This document shows positions 11,701 through 23,874 of a DNA stretch of 64,000 nucleotides, piece by piece; the stretch's first letter is position 1; every line of letters begins with the position of its first letter. A program made the position numbers and the translations under genes. The DNA comes from Bolinopsis microptera (taxonomy: Eukaryota > Ctenophora > Tentaculata > Lobata > Bolinopsidae), in assembly GCF_026151205.1 (NCBI RefSeq), contig NC_087072.1, positions 3,865,375 through 3,929,374 of the forward strand. Reading direction: 5' to 3'. The notes under the pieces were generated by a model. The model saw only the letters and a program-made list of their open reading frames with translations, made no database searches and was not told the origin of the DNA.

Positions 11701-12062
11701 CTACTGTCTTCGACTTCTGACGTCGGTTCGCACCAGGGTATAATGGCGTCTTAAATCTGCTATCTCAAGATCCTGAAAACATTAACCATACGTAATTATA
11801 TTGAAACTACATTTTTTATAATTGACCTGGACCACAGATACAACAATCAACATTTAACAACTCGAAAATATATGTCAAGAAATTAAGAGAAATCCGATAA
11901 ATGTGGATTACACGGTTATCGCACGGTTACCTCTTTGTAATACTGGATCAATGATGCCTCAACAATCTCGGATTGAAACGTAAGACCAATGCTGGTATTT
12001 TCAAGCTCCGAATGTGCGGTCACCAAGTCTTTTTCCTCCTGGCTTAAATGGATGCCACACTC
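11701..12062 (-). CDS. Two terminal exons of an unidentified gene, left-arm copy
   Basis: Reading the minus strand, 12062-11931 (132 nt) is bounded by TTTTTCACAG and GTAACC, and 11772-11701 (72 nt) by TGTTTTCAG and a TAG stop. Both keep one frame, giving 67 codons: an acidic segment with HLSQEEKDLV and SEIVEASLIQYY, then a basic tail with IADLRRHYTLVR. I do not recognise the family. Upstream exons were not found in the arm, so this looks like a captured 3' gene end or part of a large transposon gene. An identical mirror copy lies at 24654-25015. Confidence 0.55.
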
Positions 12063-12842
12063 CTGTGAAAAAAGATAATATTAAAGCCATAATATAACCG
12101 TTAAAGTCCTCTCTATGATATATATTATGTGCACTATTACTGTAATTTCATTCCTCGAACTAAGCTGAATCTCAAACACTAACCATGCCACTTATTAACA
12201 GCGATTGTTCAATTTATACTTTTATACAACTAATTTACATTTAATGCAACTTTTATTTTCCACCTGAAGTTAAAAGATTATAACCAAACCTTTATTAACA
12301 CGGCAAAGAAGATAATGCAATGTTAATAAACAAAAATCTGCCATATATTCTACGGCTCAAATACTCAAAAATCGGCCAAATTTGCTGTTATTATATTGGA
12401 CTGATCATATAAGCTGTGTTATTCGTTATTGTTGTGGTCGTTCATCCCACCACGTGGTATTCTTCCGGTTATAGTCATTCTCCGCTCATGCTAAGTTATA
12501 AGTAATTGGTTATCTTTTGCAACTGTTAACAATTGTCAATATGGTTGAATTGATTCATGGATATAGCAATATATTATATAACAATTGAATATGCTATACA
12601 ATATATGTACCTCGATATACCACTTTCATGATCTCATCATGCAGTGCAGTGTGCCGTGTTCATAGGCAAACTTAAGTAAATAGTACATTTATCGTTTCCC
12701 CTGTCAAGCACGGTATATCAAGGATTTAATGTATAGAATATCCCAAAGAGTACCTATATCGGTCATATCGGCTTGGCATCTAGGAACATATATAAGCTTC
12801 GATATTACACGCTATCTTGTTGTCCAACATTGTATCACACAA

Positions 12843-13008
12843 CACTACACTACACTACACTACACTACACTACACTACACTACACTACACTACACTACAC
12901 TACACTACACTACACTACACTACACTACACTACACTACACTACACTACACTACACTACACTACACTACACTACACTACACTACACTACACTACACTACAC
13001 TACACTAT
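12843..13008. repeat. (ACACT)n microsatellite, left arm
   Basis: A perfect pentanucleotide array of about 33 units. All three frames stay open because the unit lacks stops, producing spurious Thr/Leu/His/Tyr frames. The right-arm partner (about 23698-23874) is roughly two units longer. Confidence 0.95.
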
Positions 13009-13093
13009 TTGAGAAATTATAAAATAATTAATAAGGTCATAAACCGATTCGGTTCAGTACAGTTCTATAACGTTGGTATTATAGTATAATATA

Positions 13094-13191
13094 CAATCAA
13101 ACCTCCATTAACCAGGCCCCAATTTAACAGAATCCCCAATTTGGCACTTTTATTCATTTACTCAAAACCACGGTGAATTGAGGTTTGACTG
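13094..13191. mobile_element. Pogo/Tigger-like MITE, left arm
   Basis: A 98-bp element with ends CAATCAAACCTCCATT and AATTGAGGTTTGACTG, flanked by TA on both sides. The CAGTCAAACCTC-type terminus is characteristic of pogo/Tigger-like elements. Mirrored at 23515-23612. A lone related end occurs near 56746. Confidence 0.65.
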
Positions 13192-13571
13192 TATTATATG
13201 GCATCGTTCGCTAGTATTTAAACATAGAAATATAGCGTCCCAAAAAATTTATAGATTCAGCTAACACTGGATTTATAGATTCAGCTAACACTGGATCTAA
13301 TTTAGGAGTTCATTAGATAAACCATATCACGATATCACGATTAGGTTAGACTGTCTATGCTTTTCGGGACCCTATAGTTCATTCATTAAAAAACCACCCA
13401 CCCCAAGCCACGTGGAGGCCGATCTACCGTTTGGGGCTCACGGCTAATCTTGGTGGTGGTGGTGGTGGTTGTGGTGGTAAAAGAGCATACAAAGCCCATT
13501 TTTAACAACTTGAAGATTCTTGACTCGGTTAGTAAACATGCAAGCTTGGGAAATCCAATCAACTCCGACAA

Positions 13572-13850
13572 CTAGGAACCAATCATGACATATCCCCGAC
13601 AACTAGGAACCTCTGGAGATACAGCAACTGGGACAAAGGCGAGAAACACAACCAGCCTTGCGGCTCTAGCAAACTTCTTATCAGAATAATATAAAACTTT
13701 AAACTTCTTCGAAATGTTCCTCTGAAACAGCTTGACAGAGATGGAAGTAGCAATTGCTAATCTCCCACCCTGGCAAACTGTTCTGAATCGCATTCATGAC
13801 CGCTTTCTCAAAATCAATCATTATTGTACCAGTTTGTGGTGGTGGTGGTG
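13572..13850 (-). pseudogene. MULE transposase fragment, left arm, frameshifted
   Basis: The minus strand carries the DFEKAVMNAI...CYFHLCQAV core of a Mutator-like transposase. Relative to the right-arm copy there is one extra base near 13723-13726, which breaks the frame. About 80 bp containing a GGTGGT tract and AACTTGAAGATTCTTGACTC is directly repeated on both sides (about 13450 and 13840). Confidence 0.6.
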
Positions 13851-14300
13851 GTTGTGGTGGTAAAAGAGCATACAAAGCCCATTTTTAACAACTTGAAGAT
13901 TCTTGACTCGGTTAGTAAAGCGAAGTTCTAAGTTTAAGAAAAAAACTGTACATTTATATTAATATATTTTCTGGCTCTGCCACATCGTCAAAACTTGATA
14001 CATCTGATATTGCAATTTCAATTTCAAATGGTTTACAGCTTCACTTATATCATAAATAAATAAATATAAAGTTTACATGAACTTGAAGTGACCTGAAGAG
14101 TGAAGGAGCCTCTACAAGATTCATGATCTCTTAACGGGTGCCCTTCATAATATTCAGTACACCTGCCCTGAGCTAGCTCCATACATCATAAACATATATC
14201 GAGAACCTGCAAGACTGGTAATAGCAAGGACAGATGAGGAGATCTTAAGTGAAGAGGGTGTTACACAAGGGGACAATTATAGTGCAGGGACAATAGTGCA

Positions 14301-15590
14301 ATGGCCAAGTATTCCTGCTCTCTCATGCCACTAGTCCAAAATGTGTCATCAACGGGTATAGCCATAGGAAAAGATGACGACATCTCCAACATTGCTAAGA
14401 GGGAGCCTCAACTAGCATATGCTAGGTACATCCATGGACTTTCTAAGCGGTGGAACTATGTCTGTCGCACAACTCCAGACATAAGCAACAGATGGAAAGT
14501 AGGAGTCACCTTTATTCCAGCAGTATTAGACCGAATATTTAATTGCCCTGATATAACACAGAAGATCTTTGCCTTACCCTGCAGAGATGTGGGCCTGAGT
14601 ATATACGATCTGAGCCAGACAGCTGATCTTAAGTATGAATACTCACTCTTTGCCACAGAGAATCTTACTGATGCAATCTTAAATCAAGTATCAGAACATA
14701 CAGAGAATCATCAGAAGGCTGTTGAAGTAAAAGCTGAAATTTCGAGAAGAAGACAGCAGTTCTACAAGCAGAAACGTGAGGAAGTTCTACCAGAGCTTAA
14801 CCAGATACAGAAGCTTCAGCTTGATCTTGCAACAGAAAAGGGGGCAAGTTGCTGGTTAACATCACTCCCACTGCAGTCTTATGGATACTCATTCAACAAA
14901 AAGGAATTTAATGATGCTTTGGCCAAAGATATAATCTAAAAATCAAGGATACTTCAAGAAAGTGTGTCTGTGGAGAAACCAATACTATCAATCATCTCAT
15001 CTGCAAGTATGCAAGAAAGGTGGTTATGTAAACCTGAGACACAATTCCCTCAGAGATGTCATAGCTGAACTGATGCAGAATGCGGGATGCAGAGATGTAT
15101 GTGTGGAACCACCGTTGTTGCCAGTCAAGTTACCACCAGGTGCAAACACAGCAGAAGTAGCACGCTTAGATGTTAGTGCTAGAAGTGTTTTGAGCCTGTA
15201 AGAGAGCATTTTTTGATATTAGGGTCTTCCATGCCCCTGCACCCTCTAATCAAGCTTTGAACACTATAGCCAACATGTACAAGATCCATGAGAAACGAAA
15301 GAAGACTGCGTTTAACGCCCAAGTGTTGGAGATCAAGAGAGGTACGTTTGCACCAGTGGTTTTATCTACAACTTGTGGTATGGGGACGGAAGCCCAAGTT
15401 CTTACAAAAAGACTTGCAGAAAAAATGTCTACAAAATCTGGAATGAGATATTCAGATACCATCACTTTCTAAGGAAGAGGATCTGCTTTGATCTCTTATG
15501 AACCACAATCATTGCTCTACGTGGACGTCATGGAAAACGAAGAAGTGCTCCAGATGAAATAGAAGCACTGGATATCGATTGATTAGTAGC
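14301..15590 (+). pseudogene. Retroelement protein, C-terminal region, left arm
   Basis: Three consecutive frames read as one degenerate protein: 14301-14939 (212 codons; LAYARYIHGLSKRWNYV and KGASCWLTSLPLQSYGYS), then a Cys-rich CVCGETNTINHL...KGGYVNLRHNSLRD block with EPPLLPV, ANTAEVARLDV and FFDIRVFHAPAPSN, then HEKRKKTAFNAQVLEIKRG and LSTTCGMGTEA. I recognise this as the C-terminal half of a reverse-transcriptase-bearing protein common in invertebrate genomes; the exact class is uncertain. A frameshift near 14930 and another near 15195 break it. No polymerase core is present. Mirror: 21121-22406. Confidence 0.65.
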
Positions 15591-15982
15591 TCTTTACCAA
15601 AATTATGAGTGAATATTCCCTCAAAAAGGAGCCAATCACTCATGGTGTATTCAAATCAAGAGTAAAAAAAGTTATTCTCTCATCCTAGGGTAAAGGTGAC
15701 AAGAATATCTGGGCCCATTTGGCAAACTTCCTGAACTCAGGCAGCTTGAACGACTAAATTTGAAAAGCAAAAACTTCATGTCTGAATGAATTATTAGAAC
15801 CATATAAAAGTAAAGTGAAGTAAAGTACAAATTATGACATAACATCATCACACATGTCTACAAAGTATCAAATCACTATATGGAAAAATATAAATATCTT
15901 ACCACCAAAATCAATAAATTATTAACTACAACTTTATTAAAAAATTTCAAATAAGTTCAAAAAGCATCCCCAAAAGATAACC

Positions 15983-17561
15983 CTATTCATACTTCCCAGT
16001 GGAATAAAGATTTATAAATCGCTTTTTTGCCACAAAAGGGTGGAAATAAAGATAATCGTTATGCTTCTCTTTATTACTAACATAGCTAGGTCCTTCAATT
16101 CTCCCTAATACTTCATTTGAAACATTCCAAAAATGTGAATCATTAGAAATATCCTTAGCAATCATATCTTTTTAAACCCTTCTAATTTAATCTTAAAACT
16201 TAAAACAGTCACCGAGTTCTTAACATCTGGAGGAAGTTTGTTCCAGTAAGGAATAACTCGCTCTGGAAGAAATGAACTTTGGAGATTCCTAATCTTTGCC
16301 ATACTCTTACAACATCTGTTGGATGATACAAGATTAAGACCAGATCTGCTCACTTTGAACAAATCTGAGCCGTACTCGGTTAAACCATTAATAACCTTAA
16401 AAGCTTCAATAAGGTCCCCACGTATTCACCGCTCTGCCAGGGTTGTCAAATTGAGAATTTCCAGTATACGGTTGTAAGGAAGAGTACCCACCTCATTAAT
16501 AAGACGGGGTAAACCGCCTCTGGACGCTCTCCAGCTCCAAAACAATCCCCAAACTTCCATGAGCCGCAACTGGATTCCACAATTGGTCACAATACTCTAA
16601 ATGAGGTCTTATTAAAGCTTTATAGATGGTTATCATAACTCCTTTTTCCCTTATTACTAAATTTCTTATAATCCAACATATCATACGATTTGCTTTAGAA
16701 ATGCATGCTTTTATCTGCTCATTCCAAAGCAAGGAGTTATGGGTAATAACCCCCAAGGGTTTTACACCCTGGAGCCAAATCCAACGCTACTCACAACACC
16801 CCAGCAAAGATGTACAGCAAGCATGAGAGAGAGAAAGAAAGGAAATATGGAGACCGCTGTGTACAGATTGAAAAAGGAACCTGCAATGGCCTTCAAGTAT
16901 TCTCGACCACCGGAGGTATGGGCCCACAGGCTACCATGTTCCTTAAACGAGTAGCAACACTTCTGGCAGCCAAGACCAGCCAGGACAAAAGCCTCATTAT
17001 GGCAAATCTCAGACGTCGTTTGCAGTTTGAGCTACTTAAGGCAGTATTGATTGCAGTGAGAGGACACAGAGGACGGTATTATGAGAAAGCAATACCTGTT
17101 GACGAACTGGACCTAAATCTTGCACAAACCACCAACGATGAAGACAGGGGTGATGATGTTCATGATGAAGATGATGAAGTTGATGATGAGGCTGAGAATG
17201 TAGAGGAAGAGGTTTCAGAAGAGTGAGCTGAAAAGAAGACAAGTTTCTATTCTAATTTATTGATTATTATATTTATTGCAATAAACATATAATATTCATT
17301 ACTCCAGGAGTGATGACAGGATATAGAAAAAAATAACCCCCCAGTCTTTTTCCTGAGCAGATGCTTCAAGTTTTATACCATTAACAAAATTTAAGTTAGG
17401 ATTATTATTAAGATTAACATGAACTACTTTACATTTGGCAGGATTGAACTTTAAAAGCCAAATACTCTCCCAAACTTCCAATTCTGCAATATCATCAGCA
17501 ACACTCTTATGTTTAGCCGCATTACCAATCAGCTTAAGATCATCAGCAAATAATTTTATTT
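15983..17561 (-). pseudogene. LINE reverse-transcriptase fragment with nested insertion, left arm
   Basis: Minus strand: a catalytic-box remnant FADDLKLIG at the spacer edge, then VWESIWLLKFNPAKCKVVHV, an interruption, then NEQIKACISKANRM, IRPHLEYCDQLWNPVAAHG and a long C-terminus ending FVAKKRFINLYSTGKYE. This is the palm-to-tail part of a CR1/Jockey-type LINE. The break is a 577-bp insertion at 16755-17331. Stops and frame changes elsewhere mark it as dead. Confidence 0.7.
16755..17331 (+). mobile_element. 5'-truncated retroelement tail inserted in the LINE, left arm
   Basis: Encodes HEREKERKYGDRCVQIEKG, FSTTGGMGPQATMFLKRVA and an acidic tail to a stop near 17226, then a 3' region with AATAAA and a terminal A-run. 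The protein is homologous to, but distinct from, the last part of the 14301-15590 fragment. AATAACCCCC directly repeats at 16745-16754 and 17332-17341, the target duplication of target-primed reverse transcription. Confidence 0.75.
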
Positions 17562-18271
17562 TGTAATAAAATGTCACAAAAGGAGCAGACCTTAAAGGAA
17601 AAAGTAATAAGTATATGATAAAAACGATGTGAAAAAGTATGAATGGGTACTCACTACTCCACATCAATGAGAATACATAAAAACAACAAGTAATAAAATT
17701 AAACGTCAGAAAAGTAACCAAACAGAGTGCAAAGGGGTTACGAAATGCAACAATAACGCAAAAAACTATTATGAATTCTTTTGAAAATATGACAGTATTT
17801 GTGTAAGCGCTCGATTTTCATAATACAATGTGAATTTTCTAAACTTTGCGCGGCGCACCTAAAATTTTGGTTCCACTTAAAATTAATTTTTTGCTCATAA
17901 TTGTATCTAATATATTTAAACTAAATGTAATTACAAGATACATGGTTTAAAAATTTCAAAATACAGCAGCTAAGTACAAAAAATAAAATGCGCGCAAAAA
18001 GCCTAAAATTTGACCACTTTTTTTGATTTTTACCCAAGGAAAAATGAAACTATTTCTTTTATTTTAGTATCATTTTGTGCGGTTATGTTCGAGCTATCGT
18101 TATGCAAATTTTGGTGATATTTCAACGAAATTAACTTGCTCAAAAGTTCAAAAAACATGGTTTTTTGGCCCAACAATCAGTTTTTTGCGATTTTACCCGG
18201 GGAAACTCAGTCCAATCATTTTTTCTTATTTTTGCTGTATATAAATGATTTACCTGATATAGTTAAGAATA
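17562..18271. other. Palindrome spacer
   Basis: About 0.7 kb of AT-rich, non-mirrored DNA between the arms. It ends on each side at the same point of the LINE fragment (next to FADDLKLIG). No gene seen. Confidence 0.7.
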
Positions 18272-18501
18272 AAATAAAATTATTTGCTGATGATCTTAAG
18301 CTGATTGGTAATGCGGCTAAACATAAAAGTGTTGCTGATGATATTGCAGAATTGGAAGTTTGGGAGAGTATTTGGCTTTTAAAGTTCAATCCTGCCAAAT
18401 GTAAAGTAGTTCATGTTAATCTTAATAATAATCCTAACTTAAATTTTGTTAATGGTGTAAAACTTGAAGCATCTGCTCAGGAAAAAGACTGGGGGGTTAT
18501 T

Positions 18502-19075
18502 TTTTTCTATATCCTGTCATCACTCCTGGAGTTGTGAATATTATATGTTTATTGCAATAAATATAATAATCAATAAATTAGATAAGAAACTTGTCTTCTT
18601 TTCAGCTCACTCTTCTGAAACCTCTTCCTCTACATTCTCAGCCTCATCATCAACTTCATCATCTTCATCATCAACATCATCACCCCTGTCTTCATCGTTG
18701 GTGGTGTGTGCAAGATTTAGGTCCAGTTCGTCAACAGGTATTGCTTTCTCATAATACCGTCCTCTGTGTCCTCTCACTGCAATCAATACTGTCTTAAGTA
18801 GCTCAAACCGCAAACGACGTCTGAGATTTGCCATAATGAGGCTTTTGTCCTGGCTGGTCTTGGCTGCCAGAAGTGTTGCTACTCGTTTAAGGAACATGGT
18901 AGCCTGTGGGCCCATACCTCCGGTGGTCGAGAATACAAGGCCATTGCAGGTTCCTTTTTCAATCTGTACACAGCGGTCTCCATATTTCCTTTCTTTCTCT
19001 CTCTCATGCTTGCTGTACATCTTTGCTGGGGTGTTGTGATTAGCGTTGGATTTGGCTCCAGGGTGTAAAACCCTT
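18502..19075 (-). mobile_element. 5'-truncated retroelement tail, right arm
   Basis: Mirror of 16755-17331, flanked by GGGGGTTATT at 18492-18501 and 19076-19085. The encoded HEREKERKYGDRC frame is on the minus strand (18607-19020) and ends in acidic Asp/Glu repeats. It has lost one codon relative to the left copy (GTCNGLV region). Confidence 0.75.
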
Positions 19076-19270
19076 GGGGGTTATTACCCATAACTCCTTG
19101 CTTTGGAATGAGCAGATAAAAGCATGCATTTCTAAAGCAAATCGTATGATATGTTGGATTATAAGAAATTTAGTAATAAGGGAAAAAGGAGTTATGATAA
19201 CCATCTATAAAGCTTTAATAAGACCTCATTTAGAGTATTGTGACCAATTGTGGAATCCAGTTGCGGCTCA

Positions 19271-20149
19271 TATGATCTGCTGGATTGTAAGGAACTTAGT
19301 TATTAGAGAAAAGGTTGTAATGATATCTATTTATAAAGCTTTGATAAGACCTCATCTTGAGTATTGTGTTCAATTGTGGAATCCAGTTGCGGCTCATGGA
19401 AGTTGGGGGACTGTTTTGGAGCTGGAGAGCGTCCAGAGGCGGTTTACCCGTCTTATTAATGAGGTGGGTACTCTTCCATACAGCCGTAGACTGGATATAC
19501 TCAATTTGACAACGCTGGCAGAGCGGCGAATACGTGGGGACCTTATTGAAGCTTTTAAAGTAACTAGTGGTTTGACTGAATATGGATCGGGTTTGTTCAG
19601 AATGAGCAGATCTGGTCTTAATTTAGTTTCAACCAATAGATGTAGTAAGAGTGTAACTAAAGTCAGGAATATTCAGTCTTCTTTTCTTCCGGAGCGAGTC
19701 ATTCCTTATTGGAACAAACTCCCTTCAGATGTCAAGAACTGCTCGACAGTTTTAAGCTTTAAAGTTAGATTGGAAGGATTTAAGAAAGAGATGATTTCTA
19801 AAAACAGTGTAAATGATTTTTATTTTTGGACTGTTTCGAATGAAGTTTTAGGGAAAATTGAAGGACCGAGTTATTTAAGCAATAAAGAGAGACATAATGA
19901 ATATCTTTGGTTTCATCCTTTTGTGGCAAAGAAGCGTTTTATAAATCTTTATTCCACTGGGAAGTATTAATGAATTATTTATAGATAATGTATTAGATTT
20001 TATTAGTTAAAATTGAATTTATTAAATTATTAATGTTGATGGAAAAGTATATTTATTTAAAGTATTTTTCTATTTAGTGCAATGATATTTTGTAGACACT
20101 TGTGATGATGTTATGTCATAATCTTTACTTACTTACTTACTACTTACTC
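19271..20149 (+). mobile_element. LINE 3' end inserted only in the right arm
   Basis: A 5'-truncated copy of the same LINE family, from an ICWIVRNLVIREKVV block to a stop at 19970, then about 180 bp ending TTACTTACTTACTACTTACT. It interrupts the sequence GGCTCATGG that is continuous in the left arm, with CTCA(T) at both borders. Because the left arm lacks it, it either arrived after the arms formed or was removed from the left. Confidence 0.7.
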
Positions 20150-21120
20150 ATGGAAGTTTGGGGATTGTTTTGGAGCTGGAGAGCGTCCAGAGGCGGTTTA
20201 CCCGTCTTATTAATGAGGTGGGTACTCTTCCTTACAACCGTATACTGGAAATTCTCAATTTGACAACCCTGGCAGAGCGGTGAATACGTGGGGACCTTAT
20301 TGAAGCTTTTAAGGTTATTAATGGTTTAACCGAGTACGGCTCAGATTTGTTCAAAGTGAGCAGATCTGGTCTTAATCTTGTATCATCCAACAGATGTTGT
20401 AAGAGTATGGCAAAGATTAGGAATCTCCAAAGTTCATTTCTTCCAGAGCGAGTTATTCCTTACTGGAACAAACTTCCTCCAGATGTTAAGAACTCGGTGA
20501 CTGTTTTAAGTTTTAAGATTAAATTAGAAGGGTTTAAAAAGATATGATTGCTAAGGATATTTCTAATGATTCACATTTTTGGAATGTTTCAAATGAAGTA
20601 TTAGGGAGAATTGAAGGACCTAGCTATGTTAGTAATAAAGAGAAGCATAACGATTATCTTTATTTCCACCCTTTTGTGGCAAAAAAGCGATTTATAAATC
20701 TTTATTCCACTGGGAAGTATGAATAGGGTTATCTTTTGGGGATGCTTTTTGAACTTATTTGAAATTTTTTAATAAAGTTGTAGTTAATAATTTATTAATT
20801 TTGGTGGTAAGATATTTATATTTTTCCATATAGTGATTTGATACTTTGTAGACATGTGTGATGATGTTATGTCATAATTTGTACCTTACTTCACTTTACT
20901 TTTATATGGTTCTAATAATTCATTCAGACATGAAGTTTTGCTTTTCAAATTTAGTCGTTCAAGCTGCCTGAGTTCAGGAAGTTTGCCAAATGGGCCCAGA
21001 TATTCTTGTCACCTTTACCCTGGGATGAGAGAATAACTTTTTTTACTCTTGATTTGAATACACCATGAGTGATTGGCTCCTTTTTGAGGGAATATTCACT
21101 CATAATTTTGGTAAAGAGCT

Positions 21121-22406
21121 ACTAATCAATCGATATCCAGTGCTTCTATTTCATCTGGAGCACTTCTTCGTTTTCCATGATGTCCACGTAGAGCAATGAT
21201 TGTGGTTCATAAGAGATCAAAGCAGATCCTCTTCCTTAGAAAGTGATGGTATCTGAATATCTCATTCCAGATTTTGTAGACATTTTTCTGCAAGTCTTTT
21301 TGTAAGAACTTGGGCTTCCGTCCCCATACCACAAGTTGTAGATAAAACCACTGGTGCAAACGTACCTCTCTTGATATCCAACACTTGGGCGTTAAACGCA
21401 GTCTTCTTTCGTTTCTCATGGCTCTTGTACATGTTGGCTATAGTGTTCAAAGCTTGATTAGAGGGTGCAGGGGCATGGAAGACCCTAATATCAAAAAATG
21501 CTCTCTTACAGGCTCAAAACACTTCTAGCACTAACATCTAAGCGTGCTACTTCTGCTGTGTTTGCACCTGGTGGTAACTTGACTGGCAACAACGGTGGTT
21601 CCACACATACATCTCTGCATCCCGCATTCTGCATCAGTTCAGCTATGACATCTCTGAGGGAATTGTGTCTCAGGTTTACATAACCACCTTTCTTGCATAC
21701 TTGCAGATGAGATGATTGATAGTATTGGTTTCTCCACAGACACACTTTCTTGAAGTATCCTTGATTTTTAGATTATATCTTTGGCCAAAGCATCATTAAA
21801 TTCCTTTTTGTTGAATGAGTATCCATAAGACTGCAGTGGGAGTGATGTTAACCAGCAACTTGCCCCCTTTTCTGTTGCAAGATCAAGCTGAAGCTTCTGT
21901 ATCTGGTTAAGCTCTGGTAGAACTTCCTCACGTTTCTGCTTGTAGAACTGCTGTCTTCTTCTCGAAATTTCAGCTTTTACTTCAACAGCCTTCTGATGAT
22001 TCTCTGTATGTTCTGATACTTGATTTAAGATTGCATCAGTAAGATTCTCTGTGGCAAAGAGTGAGTATTCATACTTAAGATCAGCTGTCTGGCTCAGATC
22101 GTATATACTCAGGCCCACATCTCTGCAGGGTAAGGCAAAGATCTTCTGTGTTATATCAGGGCAATTAAATATTCGGTCTAATACTGCTGGAATAAAGGTG
22201 ACTCCTACTTTCCATCTGTTGCTTATGTCTGGAGTTGTGCGACAGACATAGTTCCACCGCTTAGAAAGTCCATGGATGTACCTAGCATATGCTAGTTGAG
22301 GCTCCCTCTTAGCAATGTTGGAGATGTCGTCATCTTTTCCTATGGCTATACCCGTTGATGACACATTTTGGACTAGTGGCATGAGAGAGCAGGAATACTT
22401 GGCCAT
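21121..22406 (-). pseudogene. Retroelement protein, C-terminal region, right arm
   Basis: Mirror of 14301-15590; the first 212-codon frame (22406-21768) is identical at protein level in both arms. The middle and last frames show a few substitutions, for example KSHEKRKK against KIHEKRKK. Same frameshifts, so the inactivating changes predate the mirrored state or were homogenised. Confidence 0.65.
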
Positions 22407-22831
22407 TGCACTATTGTCCCTGCACTATAATTGTCCCCTTGTGTAACACCCTCTTCACTTAAGATCTCCTCATCTGTCCTTGCTATTACCAGTCTTGCAG
22501 GTTCTCGATATATGTTTATGATGTATGGAGCTAGCTCAGGGCAGGTGTACTGAATATTATGAAGGGCACCCGTTAAGAGATCATGAATCTTGTAGAGGCT
22601 CCTTCACTCTTCAGGTCACTTCAAGTTCATGTAAACTTTATATTTATTTATTTATGATATAAGTGAAGCTGTAAACCATTTGAAATTGAAATTGCAATAT
22701 CAGATGTATCAAGTTTTGACGATGTGGCAGAGCCAGAAAATATATTAATATAAATGTACAGTTTTTTTCTTAAACTTAGAACTTCGCTTTACTAACCGAG
22801 TCAAGAATCTTCAAGTTGTTAAAAATGGGCT

Positions 22832-23134
22832 TTGTATGCTCTTTTACCACCACAACCACCACCACCACCACAAACTGGTACAATAATGATTGATTTTGAG
22901 AAAGCGGTCATGAATGCGATTCAGAACAGTTTGCCAGGGTGGGAGATTAGCAATTGCTACTTCCATCTCTGTCAAGCTGTTCAGAGGAACATTTCGAAGA
23001 AGTCTAAAGTTTTATATTATTCTGATAAGAAGTTTGCTAGAGCCGCAAGGCTGGTTGTGTTTCTCGCCTTTGTCCCAGTTGCTGTATCTCCAGAGGTTCC
23101 TAGTTGTCGGGGATATGTCATGATTGGTTCCTAG
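22832..23134 (+). pseudogene. MULE transposase fragment, right arm
   Basis: A 100-codon frame with a Pro-rich start from a CCACCA tract, then IMIDFEKAVMNAIQN, GWEISNCYFHLCQAVQRNI and FARAARLVVFLAFVPV. The DFE...C-x-x-H pattern is the core of Mutator-like transposases (D and C-x2-H motifs). Only about 70 residues of core remain, so it is non-functional, but unlike the left copy its frame is intact. Confidence 0.6.
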
Positions 23135-23514
23135 TTGTCGGAGTTGATTGGATTTCCCAAGCTTGCATGTTTACTAACCGAGTCAAGAATCTTCAAGTTG
23201 TTAAAAATGGGCTTTGTATGCTCTTTTACCACCACAACCACCACCACCACCACCAAGATTAGCCGTGAGCCCCAAACGGTAGATCGGCCTCCACGTGGCT
23301 TGGGGTGGGTGGTTTTTTAATGAATGAACTATAGGGTCCCGAAAAGCATAGACAGTCTAACCTAATCGTGATATCGTGATATGGTTTATCTAATGAACTC
23401 CTAAATTAGATCCAGTGTTAGCTGAATCTATAAATCCAGTGTTAGCTGAATCTATAAATTTTTTGGGACGCTATATTTCTATGTTTAAATACTAGCGAAC
23501 GATGCCATATAATA

Positions 23515-23612
23515 CAGTCAAACCTCAATTCACCGTGGTTTTGAGTAAATGAATAAAAGTGCCAAATTGGGGATTCTGTTAAATTGGGGCCTGGTTAATG
23601 GAGGTTTGATTG
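23515..23612. mobile_element. Pogo/Tigger-like MITE, right arm
   Basis: Mirror copy of 13094-13191, with the same CAGTCAAACCTC end and TA flanks. Confidence 0.65.
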
Positions 23613-23697
23613 TATATTATACTATAATACCAACGTTATAGAACTGTACTGAACCGAATCGGTTTATGACCTTATTAATTATTTTATAATTTCTCAA

Positions 23698-23874
23698 ATA
23701 GTGTAGTGTAGTGTAGTGTAGTGTAGTGTAGTGTAGTGTAGTGTAGTGTAGTGTAGTGTAGTGTAGTGTAGTGTAGTGTAGTGTAGTGTAGTGTAGTGTA
23801 GTGTAGTGTAGTGTAGTGTAGTGTAGTGTAGTGTAGTGTAGTGTAGTGTAGTGTAGTGTAGTGTAGTGTAGTGT
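23698..23874. repeat. (AGTGT)n microsatellite, right arm
   Basis: Complement of the left-arm ACACT array and about two units longer, which shifts the paired-coordinate sum from 36716 to about 36706. Confidence 0.95.

Larger units (their letters stand above)
18272..20728 (+). pseudogene. LINE fragments, right arm, with extra insertion
   Basis: Mirror of the left-arm LINE: FADDLKLIG, the insertion at 18502-19075, then NEQIKACISKANRM and the tail to INLYSTGKYE (20726). It also carries about 0.88 kb absent from the left arm (about 19271-20149), a second related LINE 3' end that fuses in frame to give a 298-codon frame with a duplicated MICWI..RNLVIREK block and ends in a short (CTTA)n tail. Confidence 0.7.

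Noticed and set aside
12729-13022. Overlapping Thr/Leu/His/Tyr repeat proteins
   Set aside because: Produced by the stop-free ACACT pentanucleotide array in all frames.
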